Source: CAVQCX01 sp963711095
Lineage (GTDB): Bacteria > Pseudomonadota > Gammaproteobacteria > Chromatiales > Chromatiaceae
Length of the DNA stretch: 64,000 nt
NCBI GenBank assembly: GCA_963711095.1
Contig: CAVQCX010000026.1
Span: 1-64,000, forward strand
Reading direction: 5' to 3'
The notes under the pieces are model-generated. The model had not been told where the DNA came from, ran no database searches, and saw only the letters and a list, made by a program, of their open reading frames with translations. Below, in pieces: positions 56,468 through 64,000 of this stretch. Position 1 is the stretch's first letter, and each line of letters starts with the position of its first letter. The position numbers and the translations under genes were made by a program.

Positions 56468-59400
56468 ATGCTGACGCTCCGCGGTGCCCCCGCCCTGTCC
56501 GATTTTCGCCTGCGGAAACTGCAGACCCGCCTGGCCGACGCGATCGGCCGAGCCACCGCGCTCTATGCCGAATTCATGCATTTCGTCGAGCTCGAGCAGG
56601 CGCTGGATGAGGACGAGCAGCGGACCCTCGGTCGCCTGCTGCGCTATGGCCCCCGGCTGGCGGGGCACGACCCGGAGGGTCGGCTGGTGCTGGTGGCTCC
56701 GCGTCCCGGCACCCTTTCTCCCTGGTCGTCAAAGGCGACCGACATCGCCCGGGTCTGCGGCCTGACCAAGCTCGTGCGCCTGGAGCGCGGGGTTGCCTAT
56801 TACCTCGGGGCCCAGGGGGCGCCCCTCAAGGATGCCGAGCTGGCTGCCGCAGCCGCGGTGCTGCACGACCGGATGACCCAGGTCGCCCTATACGAGGTCG
56901 CTGATGCCGCGGCCCTGTTCATGTCTGCCGCGCCGCGGGAGCTGCGCTCGGTGGACGTGCTGTCCGGCGGCCGCGACGCCCTGGCGGCTGCCAATGCGGA
57001 GCTGGGGCTGGCACTGTCCGACGACGAGATCGACTACCTGGTGGAGAGCTTTGGCGGTCTGCGCCGCAACCCCACGGACGTCGAGCTCATGATGTTCGCC
57101 CAGGCCAATTCCGAGCACTGCCGGCACAAGATCTTCAACGCCGACTGGATCATCGACGGGCTGCCCCAGTCGCGCTCGCTGTTCGCCATGATCCGCAATA
57201 CCACCGAGCAGGCACCGGAGCAGGTGCTGTCGGCGTACCGGGACAACGCGGCGGTGGTGGCGGGTCGGCCCGGGCGGCGATTCTTCCCTGACCCGGTCAG
57301 TGGCCGCTACACCGTGTATGAGGAGCCCATCCACCTGCTGATGAAGGTGGAGACCCATAACCACCCCACGGCGATCTCGCCGGACCCCGGAGCGGCGACC
57401 GGCGCCGGCGGAGAGATCCGCGACGAAGGCGCCACCGGCCGCGGCGCCAAGCCCAAGGCCGGGCTGGCGGGCTTCTCGGTGTCGAACCTGCGCATCCCGG
57501 GGGCCGAGCAGCCCTGGGAGACCGATCACGGTCGGCCCGGGCGGATCGTCTCGGCCCTGCAGATCATGCTCGAAGGCCCCATCGGGGCCGCCGCGTTCAA
57601 CAACGAATTTGGGCGGCCCAACCTCTGCGGATACTTTCGTACCTATGAAGAGCGGGTGCCGGGGCCCGATGGTCCGGAGCTACGCGGCTATCACAAGCCG
57701 ATCATGCTCGCCGGGGGGCTGGGCAACATCCGCGAGCAGCACGTGAAAAAGCTGCGCTTCCCGTCGGGCACGCCCTTGCTGGTGCTGGGGGGGCCGGCGA
57801 TGCTGATCGGCTTGGGCGGGGGTGCCGCTTCGTCCATGGCCTCCGGGACCTCGGCTGAGGATCTGGACTTCGCCTCGGTCCAGCGGGCCAACCCGGAGAT
57901 GCAGCGACGCTGCCAGGAGGTGATCGACCGCTGCTGGGCCCAGGGCGAGGCGAGCCCGATCCTGTTCATCCACGATGTCGGGGCGGGCGGGCTGTCCAAT
58001 GCCCTGCCCGAGCTGGTGCACGATTCCGCCCGGGGTGGGCGATTCGAGCTGCGGGCGGTGCCCAGCGATGACCCCGGCATGTCGCCCATGGAGATCTGGT
58101 GCAACGAGGCCCAGGAGCGCTACGTGCTGGCGGTGCGCGCCGAGCGTCTCGATGATTTCCGGGCGATCTGTGAGCGCGAGCGCTGCCCCTATGCGGTGGT
58201 TGGGGAGGCCAGCGACGAAGAATACCTGGTGCTCGGCGACGGCCACTTCGACAACTGCCCCATCGACATCCCCATGGCGCTGCTGTTCGGCAAACCGCCG
58301 CGTATGCTGCGCGAGGCGCGCCGCCGGCCGTTTCACAAGCCCGAGCTGCAGCTCGGGGGGCTGGATCTCAAGGAGGCTGCGCTGCGGGTCCTGCGTCTGC
58401 CCGGCGTGGCGGACAAACGGTTTCTCATCACCATCGGCGACCGCTCCGTCGGCGGCCTGGTGGCCCGCGACCAGATGGTCGGGCCCTGGCAGGTGCCGGT
58501 GGCCGACTGCGCAGTGACCGCCTCGGACTTCTGCGGCTACGCCGGGGAGGCGATGGCGATCGGCGAGCGCCCCCCCCTGGCGCTGCTCGATGGACCCGCC
58601 GCCGGGCGCATGGCGGTGGGCGAGGCGATCACCAACATCGCGGCCGCCGCCATCGAGCGGCTCGGAGATCTGAGGCTGTCCGCCAACTGGATGGCCGCGG
58701 CCGGCCACCCCGGCGAGGATGCCAGCCTCTATGAGACCGTGCGGGCCCTGGGGATGGAGCTCTGCCCCGCGTTGGGCATCGCCATTCCGGTGGGTAAGGA
58801 TTCCATGTCGATGAAAACGGTCTGGAGCGAGCAGGGCGAGACCCGCGTCATGACCGCCCCGCTGTCGCTGATCGTCTCGGCCTTTGCCCTGGTGAGCGAT
58901 GTGCGTCGCACCTTGACCCCGCAGCTGCGCACCGACTGCGGGGACACCGATCTGATCCTGGTCGATCTCGGCAAGGGTGCCAACCGGCTCGGCGGATCGG
59001 CGCTCGCTCAGGTCTACAAGCAGCTCGGGCGGCGCGGGCCGGACCTCGATGACCCGGCGGCCATCCGCCGATTCTTCGCCACCCTCCAGCAGCTCGCCGC
59101 TGAAGGGGTGCTGCTCGCCTACCACGACCGCTCGGACGGCGGGCTTTTCGCCACCCTTTGCGAGATGGCCTTCGCCGGACGCTGCGGCCTGCGGGTGGAG
59201 CTCGACCAGCTCGGCGAGGATGACCTGGCGGTGCTGTTCTGCGAGGAGCTCGGTGCGGTGCTCCAGGTGCGCCACAACGAGTCCGACGCCGTGCTCAAGG
59301 CTTTCGCCGATGCGGGTCTCGGCCGCCACACCCGGGTGATCGGGACGCTTGCCGAGGACGACACCCTGCAGTTCCTGCGGGGCGGGCGGGCGGTGCTGGG

Positions 59401-60358
59401 CGCCGAGCGCAGCGACCTGCAACGCGCCTGGAGCGAGACCAGCTATCGCATGCAGGGGCTGCGGGACAATCCGGACTGCGCCGAAGAGGAGTACCGGCGC
59501 ATCGGGGAAGCGCGAGATCCGGGCATCTCCCCGCGACTCTCTTTTGATCCCGCCGAGGATATCGCGGCCCCCTACCTGGCCAGCGGCGCCAGGCCCGCGG
59601 TCGCCATCCTGCGCGAGCAGGGGGTCAATGGCCAGGTCGAGATGGCCGCCGCCTTCCATCGGGCAGGCTTCGACTGCGTGGATGTCCACATGTCCGACCT
59701 GATCTCGGGGCGGGAGACACTGGATGGCTTCAAGGGTCTCGCGGCCTGCGGCGGCTTCTCCTACGGCGACGTGCTGGGTGCCGGCGAGGGCTGGGCCAAA
59801 TCGATCCTGTTCAACCCCAGGGCTCGCGAGCAGTTCCAGTCGTACTTCGAGCGCCCGGACAGCTTCACGCTCGGGGTCTGCAACGGCTGTCAGATGCTCT
59901 CCAACCTGCGCGAGCTGATCCCCGGTGCTGAGCTCTGGCCGCACTTCGTGCGCAACCGCTCCGAGCAGTTCGAGGCCCGTTTCTCGCTGGTGGAGGTGCT
60001 GGAATCGCCCTCGATGCTGCTCGCGGGCATGGCGGGCTCGCGCATCCCGGTGGCGGTCGCCCACGGGGAGGGGCGGGCCGAATTTCTGGACGCCGCCCAT
60101 CTGGCGGCGGTGCGTGCCCAGGTCGCGGTACGCTTCGTCGAGGGCTGGGGCGAGGTTGCGGAGCGCTATCCGGCCAACCCCAACGGCTCGCCCGACGGCA
60201 TCACCGGGCTCACCAGCGCAGACGGCCGGGTCACCATTCTGATGCCCCACCCGGAGCGGGTATTCCGCAGCCTGCAGAATTCCTGGCACCCGGACGAGTG
60301 GGGCGAGGACGGACCCTGGCTGCGCCTGTTCCGCAACGCCCGCGTCTGGGTCGGCTGA
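56468..60358 (+). CDS. purL: phosphoribosylformylglycinamidine synthase
   Basis: A 1296-residue single-chain large PurL that converts FGAR to FGAM in purine synthesis. It has the N-terminal linker domain (RGAPALSDFRLRKLQTRLAD), two AIRS-like synthetase domains (MMFAQANSEHCRHKIFNADW; VETHNHPTAISP) and a C-terminal glutamine amidotransferase with the nucleophilic Cys in LGVCNGCQMLSNL and the His-Glu in VAHGEGRAEF and MPHPERVFRS. I start at the ATG 56468 (MLTLRGAPALSD), which matches the family; an earlier in-frame ATG is upstream non-homologous DNA. Confidence 0.95.
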   Translation: MLTLRGAPALSDFRLRKLQTRLADAIGRATALYAEFMHFVELEQALDEDEQRTLGRLLRYGPRLAGHDPEGRLVLVAPRPGTLSPWSSKATDIARVCGLTKLVRLERGVAYYLGAQGAPLKDAELAAAAAVLHDRMTQVALYEVADAAALFMSAAPRELRSVDVLSGGRDALAAANAELGLALSDDEIDYLVESFGGLRRNPTDVELMMFAQANSEHCRHKIFNADWIIDGLPQSRSLFAMIRNTTEQAPEQVLSAYRDNAAVVAGRPGRRFFPDPVSGRYTVYEEPIHLLMKVETHNHPTAISPDPGAATGAGGEIRDEGATGRGAKPKAGLAGFSVSNLRIPGAEQPWETDHGRPGRIVSALQIMLEGPIGAAAFNNEFGRPNLCGYFRTYEERVPGPDGPELRGYHKPIMLAGGLGNIREQHVKKLRFPSGTPLLVLGGPAMLIGLGGGAASSMASGTSAEDLDFASVQRANPEMQRRCQEVIDRCWAQGEASPILFIHDVGAGGLSNALPELVHDSARGGRFELRAVPSDDPGMSPMEIWCNEAQERYVLAVRAERLDDFRAICERERCPYAVVGEASDEEYLVLGDGHFDNCPIDIPMALLFGKPPRMLREARRRPFHKPELQLGGLDLKEAALRVLRLPGVADKRFLITIGDRSVGGLVARDQMVGPWQVPVADCAVTASDFCGYAGEAMAIGERPPLALLDGPAAGRMAVGEAITNIAAAAIERLGDLRLSANWMAAAGHPGEDASLYETVRALGMELCPALGIAIPVGKDSMSMKTVWSEQGETRVMTAPLSLIVSAFALVSDVRRTLTPQLRTDCGDTDLILVDLGKGANRLGGSALAQVYKQLGRRGPDLDDPAAIRRFFATLQQLAAEGVLLAYHDRSDGGLFATLCEMAFAGRCGLRVELDQLGEDDLAVLFCEELGAVLQVRHNESDAVLKAFADAGLGRHTRVIGTLAEDDTLQFLRGGRAVLGAERSDLQRAWSETSYRMQGLRDNPDCAEEEYRRIGEARDPGISPRLSFDPAEDIAAPYLASGARPAVAILREQGVNGQVEMAAAFHRAGFDCVDVHMSDLISGRETLDGFKGLAACGGFSYGDVLGAGEGWAKSILFNPRAREQFQSYFERPDSFTLGVCNGCQMLSNLRELIPGAELWPHFVRNRSEQFEARFSLVEVLESPSMLLAGMAGSRIPVAVAHGEGRAEFLDAAHLAAVRAQVAVRFVEGWGEVAERYPANPNGSPDGITGLTSADGRVTILMPHPERVFRSLQNSWHPDEWGEDGPWLRLFRNARVWVG

Positions 60359-60482
60359 CCTTCCCGGGGGTCCGATGCATTGCATCGGCGGCCTGGGCTG
60401 TCCATCTGCCCCTGGCGGCCTTAGGATATCCGCCGGTGCTGCACGCCTGGCGAGGTTTCGGGCGATCAGTGCCTCGGTTTAG

Positions 60483-60649
60483 GATGCCGTGATCCTGATC
60501 GACGGGCAGGATCGCATCGTCTGCGGGAGCCCCGCGGCCGAGTCGACGTTCGGGCAACCCCAGCGCCGAGATCCTCGGGCGCCAGACACACCGCGCGGTG
60601 GTGACGCGCGGCGTTCAGATCAGCGATCGGATCGGTCCCACATTTCGCG
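60483..60649 (+). pseudogene. possible PAS-domain fragment
   Basis: From about 60489 one frame reads VILIDGQDRIVCGSPAAEST followed, after a single-base shift at about 60553, by GNPSAEILGRQTHRAVVTRG. Together these fit the start of a PAS domain (D-x-I-x-x-x-NPAAExxFG...AEILGR). No start, further domain or continuation is visible before the HAD gene at 60650, so it would be a relic. Weak evidence. Confidence 0.25.
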
Positions 60650-61495
60650 ATGTGCCAAATCCCGTCCGTCAGTCTGTCCCGCCTCATAGAGGTCTACGAC
60701 GCGCTGCTGCTCGATGCCTACGGGGTGCTGGTGAACCGGACCGGCGCGCTGCCGGGGGCGGTCCGGCTGATCGAGCGGCTCAACCGCCTGGGCAAGCCCT
60801 ATCTGGTCCTGACCAACTCGGCCAGTCGGTTGCCCGAGACCCTGGCCGCGGATTTTGCGCGCCTGGGCCTGTCGATCCCCGCCAATCGCCTGCTCACCTC
60901 GGGGATGCTGCTGAAGCGGCACTTCGAGGCATCCACCCTGGCGGGCAGCCGCTGCATGGTGCTCGGACCCCAGGACGCGCGCATCTATGTGGAGCGTGCT
61001 GGCGCCCGGGCGCTGGGCCCCGAGCAGGATGTCGACGCCGAGATCCTCACGATCGCCGACCAGCAGGGCTTCAACTGCCTGCAGGGGATGGATCGGGCGC
61101 TTACCCTGGCACTGCGACGACTGGATGGCGGTCTGCCCCTGCACCTGGTGCTGTGCAACCCCGACCTGATCTACCCGGTCTCGCCGGGTCGCTACGGCCT
61201 GACCTCGGGCGCCCTGGCGGCCATGCTCGAGGCGGTGCTCGCCGAGCGCTATCCGGGCGCGCAGCCCCGCTTCGCGCGCCTGGGCAAGCCCCATCGTGGG
61301 ATGTTCGAGGAGGCCGCGCGGCGGCTGGGGACCCGGGCGCTGGTGATGATCGGGGATCAGCCGGCCACAGACATCCTCGGCGCCAGGTGTTTCGGGATCG
61401 ATTCGGCGCTGGTGCAGACCGGGCTTGCTGCCGCCGGCCTCGGCCTTGCGCAGAGGATGCGCCCTACCTACTGTTTGGACGGGCTGGACGGCTGA
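60650..61495 (+). CDS. HAD-superfamily IIA phosphatase-like protein
   Basis: A 281-residue HAD protein of the NagD-like subclass: nucleophile motif LLLDAYGVLVN, motif II VLTNSAS, motif III Lys (RLGKPHRGMFEEA) and acidic motif IV MIGDQPATDILGA. The second Asp of the usual DxD is Tyr (DAY), as in a subgroup of IIA proteins, so the acid/base step may differ. Expected to dephosphorylate small sugar or nucleotide phosphates. It is convergent with, and overlaps by 28 bases, the Cys-rich gene. Confidence 0.78.
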   Translation: MCQIPSVSLSRLIEVYDALLLDAYGVLVNRTGALPGAVRLIERLNRLGKPYLVLTNSASRLPETLAADFARLGLSIPANRLLTSGMLLKRHFEASTLAGSRCMVLGPQDARIYVERAGARALGPEQDVDAEILTIADQQGFNCLQGMDRALTLALRRLDGGLPLHLVLCNPDLIYPVSPGRYGLTSGALAAMLEAVLAERYPGAQPRFARLGKPHRGMFEEAARRLGTRALVMIGDQPATDILGARCFGIDSALVQTGLAAAGLGLAQRMRPTYCLDGLDG

Positions 61496-62283
61496 GCAGT
61501 CCCGCCGGGCCCGGCCGAGCGGGCCGGTCGCGGGGGGCTCGGGCCGCCGCTCGCGGCGGCGGGTGCGGAGGCAGGACAGGCTGCGAAGAAAGCGTCTTTG
61601 GCGGCCGCCTCGCACTGGCGCGTGGCGTCGGTCGGGACGTCCGGGTCGGCCGCTGTCAGGCGCTCCTGGTGCTCCATCTTGACCAACTGCCGGGCCGCCC
61701 GACAGGCGTCGCTACCCGTGCACTGTGCCGCGGGCCCGCAGACCTGCTCCTGCAGCTGCGTGCAGGCCGAGGCGGGCCCTTTTGCCAGTGGCTCGTGGCA
61801 GGGCTGGAAGGTGTCCGTCTGGCCCAGGGCATCGCGGCACTGCGCCGCGGTCTCCGACAGCGAGCCGGGGGTTTCCTCGGACTCGAACTGCCGCAGCTGC
61901 CGCGACAGTAGACAGGCCTTGCTTCCGGCGCATTTGCCCCCCAGGCCGCAGGTGGTGCGCTCTAGTACGGAGCAGGGGGACACGGTGTCCCGAGCCACCG
62001 TCGTCGGCACCTCGCGGCGGGCACTGGCCATCGGAACGTCGGGCACGACCACGCCGTCTCGCACGATGATCGTCCTGCCGCTGTCGAGCTTGTGCACACC
62101 GTCCCAAAGCATGGTTTGCGCGCCGCCCGGGGTGAGCACCGTGGCCTTGCCGGTGGTCGGGTCCACCGAGACCTGACCGCCGTTCTGCAGCGTTCTCTCC
62201 CAGGGCTGGTCGGCCACGGCCTGAACGGTTGCCAGTATCAGCGCAGCGGCATGCCACAATGTCTTGACGCGCACGGTTCGCAT
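61468..62283 (-). CDS. exported Cys-rich protein with two tandem repeats
   Basis: A 271-residue protein with a signal peptide (LWHAAALILATVQAVADQ). After a beta-rich N-terminal module (GGQVSVDPTTGKATVLTPGG) come two copies of a roughly 65-residue repeat. Each has six Cys in the pattern C-x8-C-x5-C-x5-C then QC and C (PCSVLERTTCGLGGKCAGSK; ACTQLQEQVCGPAAQCTGSD). Twelve cysteines in the periplasm suggest disulfides or metal binding. I do not recognise the repeat. A Pro/Ser-rich tail follows. Convergent with the HAD gene. Confidence 0.7.
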   Translation of the reverse strand: MRTVRVKTLWHAAALILATVQAVADQPWERTLQNGGQVSVDPTTGKATVLTPGGAQTMLWDGVHKLDSGRTIIVRDGVVVPDVPMASARREVPTTVARDTVSPCSVLERTTCGLGGKCAGSKACLLSRQLRQFESEETPGSLSETAAQCRDALGQTDTFQPCHEPLAKGPASACTQLQEQVCGPAAQCTGSDACRAARQLVKMEHQERLTAADPDVPTDATRQCEAAAKDAFFAACPASAPAAASGGPSPPRPARSAGPGGTAQPSSPSKQ

Positions 62284-62481
62284 GTAGTGGGTCCTGCAGT
62301 GTTCGTGATTATGCTTCTATTCTTAATTATTACACAGCGGCCCGCCAGTGCCCGTTGTGGGGCTGTCGGCGTGACTCGGACGTGACCGGAAACAAATCCG
62401 GCCGGCGGCGGGTCTCCTGGTCATGAAGGCGTGCCGCCGGGACTGCTCCCGGGTGGCGCGCACCGTTCACCCGTCGAGGCC

Positions 62482-63459
62482 ATGCCCGTGCTGATCAAGA
62501 TACCTGATTCCATTCCACCCTCGGAGATCACTGACCGCGCGGTTTGGGCTAGCCGCCGCCGGTTTCTGCGGGGGGCTGCGGCGCTGGGCGTCGGGGCCGG
62601 GCTCGCTACCCTGGCGCCCGCGGCGAGCGCGCTGCTGACCGGCCCGGGGCGCAACTCGTGGATCCCACAGGTGGTGGAGAGTCCGCTCAGCACCGCCGAG
62701 ACACCGACCGGGTACGAAGATGTCACCACATACAACAACTTCTATGAGCTGGGGACCGGCAAGAGCGACCCGGCGGCCAATGCGGGTTCCCTGAGGACCC
62801 GGCCCTGGGAGATCAGGGTTGAAGGCGAGTGCGAAACGCCCGGCACCATCGGCATCGAGGACATCCTCGGCGCCTTTACCCAGGAGGAGCGCATCTATCG
62901 CCTGCGCTGCGTGGAGGCCTGGGCCATGGTGATCCCTTGGGTCGGCTTTCCCCTTTCTGACCTGCTCAAGCGCTTCAAGCCCACCTCCAAGGCCAAGTAC
63001 GTCGCCTTTGAGACGCTCGAAGATCCCAAGCAGATGCCGGGGCAGGAGCGCCGGGTGCTGGACTGGCCGTACCGGGAAGGCCTGCGTATGGACGAGGCAA
63101 TGCATCCGCTGACGATCCTCGCCACCGGGCTCTATGGCGAGCTGCTGCCCGGCCAGAACGGGGCGCCGATCCGGCTCGTCGTGCCCTGGAAGTACGGCTT
63201 CAAGAGCATCAAGTCGATCGTTGCCATCCGCTTCACCGAGCCCCAGCCGGTCACCAGCTGGTCGGCGCTCGCGCCTCGTGAGTACGGATTCTATGCCAAT
63301 GTCAATCCCCAAGTCGATCATCCGCGCTGGAGCCAGAAGTCCCAGCGCATGATCGGCGCGAGCATTTTCGCCGCTAAGCGGCCTACGCTGCTGTTCAACG
63401 GCTATGGCGATCAGGTGGCCGATCTGTACCGGGGTATGGATCTGCGCAAGTCTTTCTGA
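62482..63459 (+). CDS. msrP: protein-methionine-sulfoxide reductase catalytic subunit
   Basis: A 325-residue molybdoenzyme exported by the Tat system (twin-arginine RRRFLRGAAALGVGAGL). It repairs oxidised methionines in periplasmic proteins. The molybdenum-ligating Cys lies in YRLRCVEAWAMVIPWVG, as in E. coli MsrP (YedY). I start at 62482 (MPVLIKIPDSI). It is followed after 23 bases by the membrane haem subunit gene msrQ, its electron donor. Confidence 0.93.
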   Translation: MPVLIKIPDSIPPSEITDRAVWASRRRFLRGAAALGVGAGLATLAPAASALLTGPGRNSWIPQVVESPLSTAETPTGYEDVTTYNNFYELGTGKSDPAANAGSLRTRPWEIRVEGECETPGTIGIEDILGAFTQEERIYRLRCVEAWAMVIPWVGFPLSDLLKRFKPTSKAKYVAFETLEDPKQMPGQERRVLDWPYREGLRMDEAMHPLTILATGLYGELLPGQNGAPIRLVVPWKYGFKSIKSIVAIRFTEPQPVTSWSALAPREYGFYANVNPQVDHPRWSQKSQRMIGASIFAAKRPTLLFNGYGDQVADLYRGMDLRKSF

Positions 63460-63482
63460 GTCGCGCGGCCGGTCACCCCATC

Positions 63483-64000
63483 ATGAGCCGTCGCAACGAC
63501 GCCTGGCTGCGGTTCGCAATCAAGCCGCTGGTGTTCGGCTTGTGCCTTGCGCCCTGCCTTTGGCTGGTCTGGGGAGCTTTCTTCGATGGGCTCGGGCCCA
63601 ACCCGGTGGAGGCCATCACCCATCGTACCGGCGACTGGACGCTGCGACTGCTGCTGATCACCCTAGCCGTCACGCCCCTGCGCAGGATCACCGGCTGGCA
63701 ACTGCCCCTGAGGCTGCGGCGCATGCTCGGGCTGTTCGCGTTTTTCTATGTGGTGCTGCACTTTCTCACCTGGATCTGGCTGGACCAGGACTTCCAGTGG
63801 AGCGCTGCGCTGGCCGATGTGATCAAGCGGCCTTACATCACCCTGGGCTTCGGAGCCCTGTTGATGTTGGTCCCCTTGGCGGTAACCTCCACGCGGGGTT
63901 GGATGCGCCGTCTCGGGATCAATTGGAAACGCCTGCACCGGCTGGTCTACTTGATCGCCGGGGCGGGAGTCGTGCACTACTTCTGGCTGGTCAAAGCCGA
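63483..64000 (+). CDS. msrQ: haem-binding membrane subunit MsrQ, cut by the window edge
   Basis: The first 172 residues of the MsrQ (YedZ) membrane protein are visible, starting at the ATG 63483. At least four transmembrane helices follow, with the conserved haem-ligating His residues in FYVVLHFLTWIW and LHRLVYLIAGAGVVHYF. MsrQ passes electrons from quinol to MsrP. The gene runs off the right edge, so its C-terminal part is not seen. Confidence 0.92.
   Translation, partial: MSRRNDAWLRFAIKPLVFGLCLAPCLWLVWGAFFDGLGPNPVEAITHRTGDWTLRLLLITLAVTPLRRITGWQLPLRLRRMLGLFAFFYVVLHFLTWIWLDQDFQWSAALADVIKRPYITLGFGALLMLVPLAVTSTRGWMRRLGINWKRLHRLVYLIAGAGVVHYFWLVKA

Noticed and set aside
57680..60385. 901-codon frame antisense to purL
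   Set aside because: Shadow of purL codon bias with no domain.

Overview
The window joins two unrelated genomes. Positions 1 to about 2.9 kb are visibly AT-rich with Firmicutes-style ribosome binding sites. They carry a broken small membrane-protein gene, a LysR regulator and a divergently transcribed extradiol-dioxygenase-like VOC protein, and most resemble a Bacillaceae. From about 2917 to the right edge the DNA is GC-rich and every recognisable gene is gammaproteobacterial. A 10-bp inverted repeat at 2868-2916 sits exactly between the two parts and looks like Oxford Nanopore adapter residue, so I read the left 2.9 kb as an assembly or read chimera rather than horizontal transfer. Single-base frameshifts in at least seven genes, including essential ones (valS, cca), point to residual long-read indel errors throughout.

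The main organism is probably a purple sulfur bacterium or a close chemolithotrophic relative (Chromatiaceae-like). The best evidence is a rhodanese-tusA-dsrE2 sulfur-relay operon at 37.2-38.4 kb, backed by siroheme genes (cysG, cbiX), a second rhodanese, glycogen phosphorylase and a CHAD polyphosphate-type protein. No photosynthesis or dsrAB genes lie in the window.

Layout: 2.9-9.2 kb, a pirin tail, acylphosphatase, tatD, an OsmC-like protein, valS, a Cys-rich unknown, hslR and grxC, nearly all on the minus strand. 9.2-16.6 kb, a long non-coding stretch, a CZB-GGDEF diguanylate cyclase, an aldolase/short-chain dehydrogenase fusion and pepN. 16.6-18.2 kb, a small mobile-element remnant with a ribbon-helix-helix type gene, twin palindromic operators and a tRNA 3' fragment. 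18.2-28.5 kb, a ChaN-PDZ lipoprotein, an M1 peptidase-like protein, glucan phosphorylase, a NAD kinase homologue, cbiX and a translationally coupled CHAD-ParA pair. 28.8-38.4 kb, an S24-fold protein divergent from an Atm1-type ABC exporter, cca, a NarX/NarL-like two-component system, rhodanese, cysG and the sulfur-relay operon. 38.5-49.3 kb, a FadL-type porin, a periplasmic unknown, a LysR regulator, an AI-2E family permease, a degenerate GGDEF-EAL response regulator and a divergent BarA-like hybrid kinase. 49.4-64 kb, PIN-PhoH, peroxiredoxin, gcvR, a GalT-family enzyme, dapA-bamC-MBL hydrolase, purL, a HAD phosphatase, a Cys-rich periplasmic protein and msrP-msrQ (msrQ cut by the edge).

Three kinds of short inverted-repeat element are scattered through the GC-rich part. 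One (4376-4616 and 36750-37059) carries an open frame running from terminal repeat to terminal repeat and differs between copies only by an in-frame 69-base block. A second (28510-28718, plus a lone end at 49441-49455) starts precisely at the TAG stop codons of its neighbours. A possible third (24644-24810) also ends in a stop codon. REP-like hairpins occur at 3018 and 9366.
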